Source: Adineta vaga (Eukaryota > Rotifera). From it: a stretch of DNA of 64,000 nucleotides. A model generated the notes under the pieces. That model saw only the letters and a list, made by a program, of their open reading frames with translations. It was not told the DNA's origin and did not search any database. This document shows positions 22,638-33,977 of the stretch, piece after piece. Position 1 is the stretch's first letter. Every line of letters begins with the position of its first letter. The stretch is taken from contig CP075493.1 in NCBI GenBank assembly GCA_021613535.1, positions 4,650,001 through 4,714,000 on the forward strand, written 5' to 3'. The translations under genes were made by a program, and so were the position numbers.

Positions 22638-23588
22638 ATGCATTGGTTTGAATATTTAGCATCGACATTTATGTTCATATGCAATCTAGTGGGAATTATT
22701 TGTACACTGATTTTTATAAGTGTATTCATTTTCAGTCGTCAATGTCGAACGACGACTACTATATTAGTATTGAATTCGATTGTGGCTGGTTTTATTCTTA
22801 ATGTTGTGTACGCTTGTCAAGCATGGTATCAACTTAGTGCTACTGAACCTGATCCACTTTGTAGATTTCGTTGTTTTTTAGTAAATATGACATTTGGTTT
22901 ACTTTATCATACATTTTGTCTTCATGCTCTGTATCGTTTGTTTATGACGATATCCATTCAACGAATCTATCTTCGATCAAAATGTATCCTCCTACTTATG
23001 GTATTTTTTCAATGGTTGATTTCACTAACATTTGCTCTTCCTATCCTTCAGAATAATCGAATTCAATTTAGCTTGGATAGTCGTGTATGTCAGGTATCAA
23101 TCGACGATATTTATACATCTGTTTATCTTGGAATATGGATTTATTTCTTTCCTCTGGCATTAATGATTGGTATTTATATTCGAATTGTAATGTATATTAG
23201 AAAACATTCATTACCAACTGTACTTCCTCAAAATATAGTTGATCAACAACGACAAAAACGTGAATTTCGTATTCATCGTCGTATTATTATACCAGTGATT
23301 GCTCTTTTTATAATGGGTCTTCCCTTTCTTGTCTTCTTTGCATTGAGTCAATTTATTCATATAAAAGTACCAAAAGATACACAACGAATTTGTTCGATGT
23401 TTGTTTCCTTTGGACAAGGTATTAGTATGTTACTTTGCTTGATGAATACGGAAAATGTTCGAAAATATATCAACAATAGAATTCGAAAAATCAAACGACG
23501 ACGTCAAAGACAACGACAAGTACAATGTATTAACGTTATTCAACTTCCAATTCAAAGATTACCTGTTAATCATGTTTATATTCGATAA
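22638..23588 (+). CDS. Orphan seven-transmembrane receptor (rhodopsin-like GPCR)
   Basis: A single-exon frame of 316 aa with seven hydrophobic segments: TM1 near residues 10-33 ('ICNLVGIICTLIFISVF'), TM2 45-62, TM3 85-110 ending 'LYRLF' in the position of DRY, TM4 about 118-137, TM5 around 160-185, TM6 'IIIPVIALFIMGLPFLVFFA' and a weak TM7 'FGQGISMLLCLMNTENVRKY' without NPxxY. A Cys pair ('DPLCRF', 'SRVCQV') could form the TM3-ECL2 disulfide. The C-tail is Arg-rich. This type forms large intronless families in bdelloids. The ligand is unknown. Confidence 0.8.
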   Translation: MHWFEYLASTFMFICNLVGIICTLIFISVFIFSRQCRTTTTILVLNSIVAGFILNVVYACQAWYQLSATEPDPLCRFRCFLVNMTFGLLYHTFCLHALYRLFMTISIQRIYLRSKCILLLMVFFQWLISLTFALPILQNNRIQFSLDSRVCQVSIDDIYTSVYLGIWIYFFPLALMIGIYIRIVMYIRKHSLPTVLPQNIVDQQRQKREFRIHRRIIIPVIALFIMGLPFLVFFALSQFIHIKVPKDTQRICSMFVSFGQGISMLLCLMNTENVRKYINNRIRKIKRRRQRQRQVQCINVIQLPIQRLPVNHVYIR

Positions 23589-23686
23589 ATCAACTAAATG
23601 ATTTTGTTAAATTTTATTTAAAAATTTCGTTTCATGCAGGATTATAATGACATAATACAAAACAAATTTGCACTGTATACAACTAG

Positions 23687-25230
23687 CTATTCAACCATAA
23701 TTACTCGTTCTTCCATAAAGTTTTCTTCTTCATCTTCACCATCATTTAATCTTAATTCTTGTCCAGTAGTTCTCATTGGTTGAGATTGATGAATAAAATC
23801 TGTTAATGTTCGTTCAGTACATTTGGCAAGAAATCTTATGAGTGGTCGTACATCACCATCATTTGCTTGATTGAGATGAGAATAATAAGTTAATCGTTCT
23901 GATTTCTTTATAATTACAGGAGGAAAACCAGATCTCATTAAAATTAAATTCATCAATAAACGTCCTGTTCGACCATTGCCATCAATAAATGGATGGATAT
24001 ATACGAATTTATAATGTGCTATAGCTGCTAATTCAATCGCATGAAGATCTCGTGTATCTTCCAATGAATTAAGCCATTTAAAAAAATCATTCAGATATTC
24101 AGGTATTTCTATTGCGGCAGGTGGTACAAATGATCCGACATATACTTGATGTTTACGTAATTGACCAGCTTGAATAGGATCAACAAAACCGAAAACTCGA
24201 CGATGAATTCCAAGAATATCTTCACGTACAATCGAACCTAAACGATTTACTAATGTACAATTCACATATTGTAATGCTGAATCAAGACCAAGAACTTCTT
24301 GTTGTTCAATAAGAGATTTTCCAGCGACAGCCATTCCTGTTTCAACAATATAACGTGTTTCACGTAAATTTAATGTATTTCCTTCGATTGCATTGGAATG
24401 ATAAATATGTAAATAATAAGCATCACGTTTAGCACGTCTTAGATAAGGATTTGTATCGGAAATACGATAGAATTCTTTGAGAAGATTATCAATAAATGTA
24501 AAACGTTTTTGATCGATTTCTTCGACTAATGGTAAAGTTCGTTGTTTTAATTCTAGTGCACGAAAATTACTCGGTTGTTTCCCTAATGCACGTGTATAAA
24601 AATGTTCAGCACGAATTAGATCTTTTTGATGATATTCAAGAAATTGTCCATATTCAACAAGAATATCCGAATTATGTGGATCAAGAGTTAAAGCTTGATC
24701 AAATACTTTTCGAGCTTTCTCAAATTTATTCGATGCAACTAATTGTAGTGCTAAATTTAGTGCACTTTCAGCTTCTTGACGAAGTTCTAAAGAAAATCAA
24801 GATTATTTAGTCTATATATATATATATTGAAATAAACTTTACCATTTGAGACATTCTTTTGTTTGGATTGATCTTTGATGTACGTTCGTTTATTATTTGA
24901 TAGTTCTTGTCTTCGATCATGTGTTTGTAATTCATGATGATGAAAATATTCAACAGAGATTAAATCTTCTGAAAAGAAGATTTGGCTTGATGTGAGTAGA
25001 CTTAAAGATGATGATGATGAAGAACGAAATGAAGATTTTGAGATAAAATTTAGTAAGAAAATATTAACTAGAATCGTTGTAAAGAATGAGAGAAGAAGAA
25101 AGAGGCAGATTGTCGTCAGAAATCGCGAAATTCGGTTGAAGAGCAACGTTCCATTAGTGAATAAAGAATATGACGTAAAATAACAGGATAGATCATAAGT
25201 ATTAATAACCGAATGATTTGATTTATTCAT
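23687..25230 (-). CDS. FICD: FICD/HYPE, ER protein adenylyltransferase
   Basis: Two exons, 25230-24843 and 24786-23687, over a 56-bp intron give about 495 aa. Exon 1 carries a membrane anchor ('TTICLFLLLSFFTTILVNIF'). Exon 2 has TPR-type helices ('ALQLVASNKFEKARKVFDQA', 'GQFLEYHQKDLIRAEHFY'), the inhibitory helix motif 'SNAIEGN' with its Glu near residue 264, and the Fic catalytic motif 'HPFIDGNGRTGR' with His near residue 394. In animals FICD sits in the ER membrane and adds or removes AMP on the chaperone BiP. All catalytic and regulatory residues are present, so both activities are expected. It is convergent with the GPCR and on the same strand as YIPF4. Confidence 0.95.
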
Positions 25231-25587
25231 TGTATAGAAGAAATACGTGGAAAAAGCGCGAGAATATCAAGTCATTAGTAGACCATATTTATTCAATTGA
25301 ATTCAATTTGACAATTGAAAGAGAAAAGGAAGAAAAAACTGTTGACGAGCTAAACGATCATTAGACAACAATAACAATCAATACGAAGACGGATTAGATA
25401 GAGGACACTAGATGCCACTACTTATTTCTTTGTATTCTAATCTTTATTAGATATTTTTCATGAGACAAAAATTTGTATTTTGATAACAGAAAGAAAAACA
25501 AAACCAATCAATCTATTTGCTTTTTTTTTTAAAGAGAACTGTCCAAGTCGATTTATTTTTGTTCAATCGATTGTCAATGAAATGATA

Positions 25588-26718
<1,131 letters not shown>

Positions 26719-26873
26719 GACGAATTTATATTAATGAAAAGATCTGAAAAATAAAATCATATTTGTAAAACTAGCAAAGAGAGAATCAATCGAAAAAATT
26801 CCTGAATTATTTTCATAACTGACTAGGAAATATCTACGGAGGAAGAGGGATTATCTAACTAAATTTTGTTCGA

Positions 26874-27830
26874 TTATTTAATAATAAATCGTGATTGATA
26901 ACGATTCTGATGAGCATTAGAGAAACACTCTTTCAGTTGTCGACGTAATCCTATAGTTATCGATTGTATAGATTCAAAATGATATTCTACATTTAAGCAA
27001 AAATGTAAAGATTTCAATAAGGGTAAACGTATAGTGAGAATCGATGCAAGCCAATCATAATCACAAATTAGTTCGGTAAGTTTTGAAATTGAAATCGATC
27101 GATAAATAATCAATTGTTCGAGATTGGATACACAACCAAGAAACATATCGATCAGTTGATCATTATAACGCCAATCAGTTATTTCACTATGAATTTCAAG
27201 TTTTTTCAAATTGAAATGTTCTTGAATATTGGAAAGTTTTAAATAAGATTGAAACATTTTCAATTGAAGTGAATGTAAATTTGGACAAGAAGATAGTAGA
27301 GATTTATAAACATGAAAATCGATAAAACCAATTTTTAAAATATGTAATGAACGTGTTTGTGTCCATGGAAGGATTGTTTCAATGGTTTCGAATCCAAATA
27401 GATTACATGATTTTAGATTAGGAAATGTATTCGAAAAGATTTGTTGATAGATAGAAGACATACCAAATAGGATATCCGGAATAGAAAGATATTCCAAATG
27501 AGAAAGATTGCTATCATGAAGTTGATTTAATAAATTATTTGAAGGATATTGTAAAGTTAGACGACGAATATTAGGGAATTGATGAAGTTCGATGTCGACA
27601 TTACCGATGAATATTAGACTATGAATGTGAGAAAAGAAAGAATGATTGTAGATAGAATCAGTGTTTTCCGAAAGAGTAAGATGAAGAGTTTTTAAAGATT
27701 GGATTAATGAATTTAAACGAATATTAAGATTATAGAAAGATTGAAAAAGATCAGAAGTATTTAAATAACTAAAGATATTGATCAGTAATTCATTGGATAG
27801 TAATTCTAATTTCGACGAAGTATTGTTCAT
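26874..27830 (-). CDS. F-box protein, array member 8 (most downstream)
   Basis: Single exon, 318 aa. The F-box at residues 8-45 ('LELLSNELLINIFSYLN', 'FYNLNIRLNSLI') is followed by a solenoid-like region with Leu-rich repeats and the array's C-terminal motif 'HQNRYQSRFIIK'. A 'ctttttag' acceptor sits 12-13 bp before the ATG. It is separated from the preceding member by 574 bp, the widest gap in the array, and from YIPF4 downstream by 155 bp. Confidence 0.85.
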   Translation of the reverse strand: MNNTSSKLELLSNELLINIFSYLNTSDLFQSFYNLNIRLNSLIQSLKTLHLTLSENTDSIYNHSFFSHIHSLIFIGNVDIELHQFPNIRRLTLQYPSNNLLNQLHDSNLSHLEYLSIPDILFGMSSIYQQIFSNTFPNLKSCNLFGFETIETILPWTQTRSLHILKIGFIDFHVYKSLLSSCPNLHSLQLKMFQSYLKLSNIQEHFNLKKLEIHSEITDWRYNDQLIDMFLGCVSNLEQLIIYRSISISKLTELICDYDWLASILTIRLPLLKSLHFCLNVEYHFESIQSITIGLRRQLKECFSNAHQNRYQSRFIIK

Positions 27831-28404
27831 AAATAGAAAGAATCTAAAAAGAAAAGAATCGAATGTTGTAATCTATTGAAGTTCTCATTCAAAGGCCGAA
27901 CGCATCATTTACATAACAGACGATTTCCTCTCGATAGATATTGATTCTAAATCAAGTACATATGTGATGATTCTACTAATCAGATCATCCTTCTTCAGGG
28001 TCGTATAGAATCTCTGATAACTTATTATTATTATTATTATTATTATCATTCTTCTTACATTTGTACGTAATAAACAACTCATCAAACTCTTTTTCTCTAT
28101 CAACACTTAAACAAGACTGAAAATTGAATTTGTCCATATCTCAATACTATCTACAAATACGAAAAGACAATATAATCGATGTTCATTCAAATTATCTGCG
28201 AGAAATAAAAGTCCTTCGGATTCATCACAGATAGTCTCATACTGTTTATTTCAAAGAAAAAAATTACTTTTTGACATACGTACGTATACAAAATCCTTAT
28301 TGCTTACTCTTTGATTCAACCTCAAATGTAAACTCTAATAAACAGATGGCGCTCAATATCAATGACGCATTGAAGTAATTGTCGTCCACGTAAAAAGGAA
28401 ATTT

Positions 28405-29337
28405 TTATTTTGTAATAAACGTTCGAAAGTTTAATTCATTATTTGAACAATAAATCTTTCGAAAACAAGGATGTATTTGACGAATTATATCGAGATTATT
28501 TGTCGGATTATCAAACGATGCATCATCAATATTACAATCAAATTGTTTCAAATATTGTAAACGATTTACTAAAGTTTGTGCAAAACGAATAAACGGAATT
28601 CTACATAGAAAATTCAAATAAATTTTCTGAACATTTGGAATAAGAGCAAGTAATTTATGTATGTGATTGAACGATAATTGATGATAAGGATCCAAGAGAT
28701 GAAAATGTTTTAACGAATGATGAATAATTGATGGTGATTGATGAAATATTGAAATTGTATTGAGAAGAAAATCAGCTTGAAGGTATCGAAGATTAGGTGA
28801 AGATGCAAGAATAAAAAGAACAAGTGTTGGATTATTACAGCGAATAGTAATCGATTGAAGTGATGGTGATTGATGCCAAGTACGTAAATGTGGAATATTA
28901 ACAATGCCAAGATCGAGAGAATGAATAGATGGAAATTCATTTGAAAATAAACGTTGAGCTAATTGAGGCATTAGAGTAAATTCTGGAATGGAAGATGTCG
29001 AAAGATAACGAAGTTGTGGCATAAATTCTGATCGAATTTGTTGCAATTGATCTTTTGTGATTTGATATAAGATCAATGATTGTAGAGAAGGAAATTGTTT
29101 CAAATCGATATTTTCCCATGTATTTAAAATTAAATGAATAATTTGATTTGAAAAGAAAGTTATTACTATTGATTCATTTCGTTCAAGATTCAATGAAAGT
29201 TTATCTAATGATCGTATTAGACAATTCAATCGTTTATTTAAATTCCAAAATCCATGAAATAAATCTCGAATATCGATATATTCAAAAAGATCAAGTAATA
29301 CTTCATTTGGTAAATGTTCAATGTTCATTCGATTCAT
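28405..29337 (-). CDS. F-box protein, array member 7
   Basis: Single exon, 310 aa, with F-box 'IEHLPNEVLLDLFEYIDIRD' near residues 5-40 and a Leu-rich body ending 'FRTFITK'. The ATG follows directly on a 'ttattttgtag' acceptor with no spacer. The 89-bp gap to the upstream member contains 'aataaa' before that acceptor. The body resembles the member at 33978-34904 (both carry 'ILASSPNLRYL'- or 'LLSACPNLSDF'-type segments and long tail insertions), so these two may be a sub-branch. Confidence 0.85.
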   Translation of the reverse strand: MNRMNIEHLPNEVLLDLFEYIDIRDLFHGFWNLNKRLNCLIRSLDKLSLNLERNESIVITFFSNQIIHLILNTWENIDLKQFPSLQSLILYQITKDQLQQIRSEFMPQLRYLSTSSIPEFTLMPQLAQRLFSNEFPSIHSLDLGIVNIPHLRTWHQSPSLQSITIRCNNPTLVLFILASSPNLRYLQADFLLNTISIFHQSPSIIHHSLKHFHLLDPYHQLSFNHIHKLLALIPNVQKIYLNFLCRIPFIRFAQTLVNRLQYLKQFDCNIDDASFDNPTNNLDIIRQIHPCFRKIYCSNNELNFRTFITK

Positions 29338-29426
29338 CTACAAAATAAGAAAAATTAGATAGAGAATTTATTAATTAGTCAATCGTAACAGAAAGAAAAA
29401 AAAAGCACTTTTAGTCTTCTTTACAA

Positions 29427-30392
29427 CTAAACTAAATTGAGAACAAGTTGTGAGAGATATCGATTCTTATGTACATGTTTAAAATGTGTTTTCATATGGT
29501 TAATTAGATTTGTATCATAATTTTTCGTTCCATAAATATACAAATGATATGTCAATCGACGTAAGAATACAAAATGTTTCTTTGTTAATGAAGCAAACCA
29601 ATTGAATGTTAAATATTCTTTAATATTAACATCGAAATTAATTTCATAAACAATAAATTGTTCTAAATTTGGTACACATGATAAATATTGATTCATAATT
29701 GAATCAGGTAATGTTTTCATATGACTTTGAAATTTAATGATCATTCGTTTAAGATTTAAATGTGGTTTTATTGCACATGATTCATCTAAATCATCGAGGA
29801 TATTGAATTGCAAAATATATAAATTAGGACATAAAGAAAGAAGAGATTTATATGTTAATAAATCGATATTATCCATTTTTAAAATAGATAATTGTATTGT
29901 TTGTGTCATATGTGGAATAATTTCAAGGATTCGTGGTTCAAGAAGTGAACAAGATTTTAAACAAGGAAAACCATTTGAAAATATCTTTTCACATAAATCA
30001 GGAATATGATCACAAAAAAGAAAATGTTCATATCCAATTGTTAAATGTTCTAAATAAGGTAAAGTATTGCAAACAAGTTGTTTCAATTGACTAGATGTTG
30101 GAGATAATAAAACTAAACGATGAATGTTTAGAAAATGATTGAAATCAATATTGACTGCATAATCCATGATTAATGTATAGATATAAGGAGTTAATTCATT
30201 GTAATAATCTATTTCATTCGAATTGTACTTAAATAAAGTTAATGACAGATAATGAAGTGATTGAAGAAGATGATTGAAACGAATATTCAGATTATAGAAT
30301 GCTCGAAAAAGATCTCGAGCATCAAAATGTTGAAAAATGAATATGAGCAGTTCATTAGGTAAACATTCGAAACGTGAAGGTATGTTACTCAT
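29427..30392 (-). CDS. F-box protein, array member 6
   Basis: Single exon, 321 aa. F-box 'FECLPNELLIFIFQHFDARD' then 'FYNLNIRFNHLLQSL'. The C-terminus 'HVHKNRYLSQLVLNLV' is a variant of the array tail. The gap to the upstream member is 101 bp, with a 'tattttctag' acceptor 15 bp before the ATG. An AATAAA is less clear in this gap than in others. Confidence 0.85.
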   Translation of the reverse strand: MSNIPSRFECLPNELLIFIFQHFDARDLFRAFYNLNIRFNHLLQSLHYLSLTLFKYNSNEIDYYNELTPYIYTLIMDYAVNIDFNHFLNIHRLVLLSPTSSQLKQLVCNTLPYLEHLTIGYEHFLFCDHIPDLCEKIFSNGFPCLKSCSLLEPRILEIIPHMTQTIQLSILKMDNIDLLTYKSLLSLCPNLYILQFNILDDLDESCAIKPHLNLKRMIIKFQSHMKTLPDSIMNQYLSCVPNLEQFIVYEINFDVNIKEYLTFNWFASLTKKHFVFLRRLTYHLYIYGTKNYDTNLINHMKTHFKHVHKNRYLSQLVLNLV

Positions 30393-30493
30393 ACCTTCAG
30401 TAATTATCTAGAAAATATTTGTAAAAAAAAATAGGTATGTATTTCATTAAAGCAACTATAAATCCTAAAACAGTGATTTAAAAGAAAATATTA

Positions 30494-31438
30494 TCAAAAT
30501 AATTTGGTTCGGACGACAATAAATCGAGATTGATATCGATTATGATGAGTAATATAAAAATTCTCTTCGATTTCATCAAGGGTAAATGTCTCGTTACGTG
30601 CAATATCACAAATATGAAAATAAAAATCAAATTGTTGAAGAAATATTAAATGGGTACTTATTATTGATGCTAACCAATTGTATTTCTGTTTGAAAAACAT
30701 ATCTGTTTGATGAACACTGAAATATTCAAGTTCAGGAACATAGGAAAGACAACAATCAATATCATTATCTTTCCATGGTTGAAGAAATGGTGACGTACGA
30801 ATGATTAATTGTTTAAGATTTCGATGTGGAACAATAGACATCAATGTATTATTTGATGTTAATGTTGCTAATTGAAGAGATGATAAATTTGGACAACTGG
30901 TTAATATTGATTTATAAATAATTAAATCAATTTTTCCAACTTTAACAATACGTAATGTTGGTGAAAGTGTCCATTGTGAATTCTTAATGATTGTTCCCCA
31001 TTTGAATAGTTGACAAGATTTAAGTTTTGGAAAAGCATTGGAAAATGTTTGCTTGCAAAGATTTGGAATGTAATTAAAAACCGAAATATGCATATGATTG
31101 ATAGAAAGATATTTCAAATGTTGAAATGTTAGATAATTAAATTGAGATAATAAATTTTCTGTTGGATATCGAAGAATTAATGAATGAATGTGAAGAAAAT
31201 GATTGAGATCAACATTGATAGCTCGATGAATGATAAGTGTACGAATGAATGGAAACGAATCATCTTCAGTATAACGATGTGTTGAAATATTAAGAGTTAA
31301 ATATGGAAATGTTTCTAATAGATTATTAAAACGTAAATTTAAATTATAAAATGCTCGAAATAGATGTGAAGATTGTAGAAATTGAAAAATATCATTGAAG
31401 ATTTCATTCGGCAAGGATTCCAATTGAAATATATTCAT
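30494..31438 (-). CDS. F-box protein, array member 5
   Basis: Single exon, about 314 aa, starting at the ATG at 31438; the GTG two codons upstream is not needed. F-box 'FQLESLPNEIFNDIFQFLQ'. The Leu-rich middle contains 'SILTSCPNLSSLQLATL', the segment repeated in several array members. The tail is 'HHNRYQSRFIVV'. A 'tttgttttag' acceptor lies about 50 bp upstream, and the gap holds 'aaataaaaa'. Confidence 0.85.
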   Translation of the reverse strand: MNIFQLESLPNEIFNDIFQFLQSSHLFRAFYNLNLRFNNLLETFPYLTLNISTHRYTEDDSFPFIRTLIIHRAINVDLNHFLHIHSLILRYPTENLLSQFNYLTFQHLKYLSINHMHISVFNYIPNLCKQTFSNAFPKLKSCQLFKWGTIIKNSQWTLSPTLRIVKVGKIDLIIYKSILTSCPNLSSLQLATLTSNNTLMSIVPHRNLKQLIIRTSPFLQPWKDNDIDCCLSYVPELEYFSVHQTDMFFKQKYNWLASIISTHLIFLQQFDFYFHICDIARNETFTLDEIEENFYITHHNRYQSRFIVVRTKLF

Positions 31439-31537
31439 TATCACAATCTTGTCTTACTCTCATATTCAAATCATTACTATAGAATCATCTAAAACAAAGA
31501 CGAAAATAAATTTTTATTTAATAATCAATCGTGCATT

Positions 31538-32476
31538 TTATCGATTTTTATGAACATGATAAAATTGTTCAATGATTTGATCGAGAATACTGTTCATACG
31601 AGGTCCAAGAACAATTGTAGCTTTACCAACATGAAAAATATGAAAATAACAATAAAATCGGTGTAGAAAAGGAAAATATGAAGGAATAATTGTTGAAAGC
31701 CAATCATAATTAATAAATGATTTGTTAACTATCGAAATATTATCTTGTCGATGAAGACTTAATCTTTCCAGATTAGATAAACAAGAAAACAAATCATTCA
31801 ACACAAGAATATGTTCATTCTTTTTCCAAGTATTACATTTCGTTTTCAACACCAAATGTTTTAAATTACTATATGGTCGAATATCACGAGAGATTTCACA
31901 AGGAAGAATAATACCTGTATTTAGATTATATAAATTCGGACATGTTGATAAAAGTATTTTAATCGATGAGAGATCCAAATATGAAAATGTTAAACTATAT
32001 AAATGATTTATTTGTATCCAATCAATTGTATTCTGTATTGGTTCATTATCAAGATGATAGAATGATTTCAATTGCGGAAAACCATTAGTAAAGATTTTGG
32101 AATGTAAATTCGACATTTTTTCTGATAATTGTACAGATTGTATTGAAATATGTTCAAGATTATTTAATTGATTTGTTTGAAGTTGTACGAGAATGTTTTC
32201 GGTTGGATTATTCAAAACTAGACGAGATAAATTCCGGAATGGATGAAGATTCATTTCAATCTGCTCATTGATAGATAAAGTGTGCAAATAGGGAAATATA
32301 ATGGACATATTATTGATTTGATTTTGATTAGTTTTCGAAATAGTTAAAGAAAGATAAGGAGTGGATTGTATTAAATGATTCAAACGAATATTTAAGTTAT
32401 GAAATAGTTGAACAATTTCATTAGCATGAAAATATTGAAATAGATAAAAAAATAATTCATTTGGAAATTGTTCCAT
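31538..32476 (-). CDS. F-box protein, array member 4, C-terminally clipped
   Basis: Single exon, about 312 aa from the ATG at 32476, which lies 15 bp after a 'ttttttctag' acceptor. F-box 'MEQFPNELFFYLFQYFH'. The frame ends at 'HVHKNR' with TAA; the next in-frame codons still spell 'NARLIIK', so the conserved 'YQSRFIIK' ending has been cut by a Tyr-to-stop change. Only the last eight residues are lost, so function may be kept. Confidence 0.85.
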   Translation of the reverse strand: MEQFPNELFFYLFQYFHANEIVQLFHNLNIRLNHLIQSTPYLSLTISKTNQNQINNMSIIFPYLHTLSINEQIEMNLHPFRNLSRLVLNNPTENILVQLQTNQLNNLEHISIQSVQLSEKMSNLHSKIFTNGFPQLKSFYHLDNEPIQNTIDWIQINHLYSLTFSYLDLSSIKILLSTCPNLYNLNTGIILPCEISRDIRPYSNLKHLVLKTKCNTWKKNEHILVLNDLFSCLSNLERLSLHRQDNISIVNKSFINYDWLSTIIPSYFPFLHRFYCYFHIFHVGKATIVLGPRMNSILDQIIEQFYHVHKNR

Positions 32477-32623
32477 TTTCAATTCATCTAGAAAAAAGAA
32501 ACAGAAATCTTTCTAATCAAAATCATGACATATAGATTGATAATTACTTCTAGGAATGTTCAATAATTAAATGTAATTGATATTGATCTTGTTATTCGCG
32601 GGATATATTAATAAAATGAACTT

Positions 32624-32837
32624 TTACGAACAAAGTTGTTGAAGTTCATCATTTGATGACCATTCTAATTTTGAACATCGAACATTTGGAAATTGATTTA
32701 AATTCACTTCGATGCCAGCATGAACCTGTAATGAATAAACAAACGATAGAAATATTTGATTTCCGTTGATTTGATTTTTATTCGAATTTTTCAAAGCAAA
32801 AACAATCCAATAGAATTTCATTAGGTAAAGATTCCAT
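32624..32837 (-). pseudogene. Truncated F-box gene in the array
   Basis: Starts at an ATG at 32837 immediately after a 'ttatattccag' acceptor and reads 'MESLPNEILLDCF', the array F-box start, then breaks down. A later piece in another frame reads 'VNLNQFPNVRC', the segment that follows the F-box in intact members. Everything after about 32624 is missing. Only 27 bp separate it from the stop of the upstream member, so it keeps an array-type start site without a coding body. Confidence 0.75.
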
Positions 32838-32864
32838 CTGGAATATAAAAAGAAAGCAAAATTA

Positions 32865-33851
32865 CTAAGCTAGAATTCGTATTCGAGCTTGATAATGGTA
32901 TTTATGTACATTATGAAACTGTTCTTTCAATGCACAAAACATATTTTCACGAAAACATTTCGTAAATCTTTTCTTATCATAAATATTTAAAATTAATTGA
33001 AATTTTTGAAGTAATCGTAATGAACGAAGAAGGATCGATGCAAACCAATCATAATTTGAATAGTCAGTTATCTTTCGAAAAGACGTTGAACGATAGATTG
33101 TCAATTTTTCTAGATTTGGAATGCATTGAAGATATTCTTGAATATGTTGATCATTCCAAGGTAAAGATAAATCATCATCTTTAATAATCATTTGTCGTAA
33201 TTGAAAATGAAACATTAGATTTGGTAATGTCGATTCAATCAATGGCAATAATGTTGTGAATTGAATGAAATGTAAATTTGGACATGCAGAAAGAATGGAT
33301 CTATAAATTATTGGATTAAGTTTTCCAATTCGAAGAAATTTCAATGAAAAACATTGTTGCCAAGATTCATTTGGATGTTGAACTTCTATATCGATAAAAT
33401 GGCAAGATTTTAAATATGGAAAATCATTGGAAAATATTCGTTGATATAAATCATTGATTGACGATTGAATTGTTGTTGTATTGAATTTATGAGTAATGGA
33501 AAGATATTCAATCAAATGAATGAATTGAAAATTCAATTGTTCGAAGATTTTCTCTTTTGGATTTCGTAATATTAGACAACGAAGATTCTTGAATTTTCTC
33601 AAACTAATATTAATTCCACGATCAATAATTAATGTTCGAATACAATGTAATAAAATCTCATCATTCTTATTTTCCTTCATATCAAATAATGAAATAGTTA
33701 AATGTAAACAATTCAATGAGAATAAAAGTTTTGTAAAACGATTATTAAGATAAGAAAATGAATGAAAAAGTTGACGAGCATCAACATATTTACATATATC
33801 GACGATTAATTCATTAGGTAAATCTTCTAAACAAGTTATATTCATCGACAT
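32865..33851 (-). CDS. F-box protein, array member 3
   Basis: Single exon, 328 aa. F-box 'LEDLPNELIVDICKYVDARQ' then 'FSYLNNRFTKLLFSL'. The Leu-rich body includes 'SILSACPNLHFIQFTTL', and the tail 'HVHKYHYQARIRILA' is diverged. A 'tttattttag' acceptor is 15 bp upstream of the ATG, and the 126-bp gap to the upstream member contains 'aataataaat'. Confidence 0.85.
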   Translation of the reverse strand: MSMNITCLEDLPNELIVDICKYVDARQLFHSFSYLNNRFTKLLFSLNCLHLTISLFDMKENKNDEILLHCIRTLIIDRGINISLRKFKNLRCLILRNPKEKIFEQLNFQFIHLIEYLSITHKFNTTTIQSSINDLYQRIFSNDFPYLKSCHFIDIEVQHPNESWQQCFSLKFLRIGKLNPIIYRSILSACPNLHFIQFTTLLPLIESTLPNLMFHFQLRQMIIKDDDLSLPWNDQHIQEYLQCIPNLEKLTIYRSTSFRKITDYSNYDWFASILLRSLRLLQKFQLILNIYDKKRFTKCFRENMFCALKEQFHNVHKYHYQARIRILA

Positions 33852-33977
33852 AATAACAACTTATCTAAAATAAAGAAAATTATTGTTCATCGGTAAAGAT
33901 TAAACAATGATAATCATTGAGGAACACAGATGGTAAAATTCAATTACAAATTTATTATTAAAATAAAAAGCAAAATT

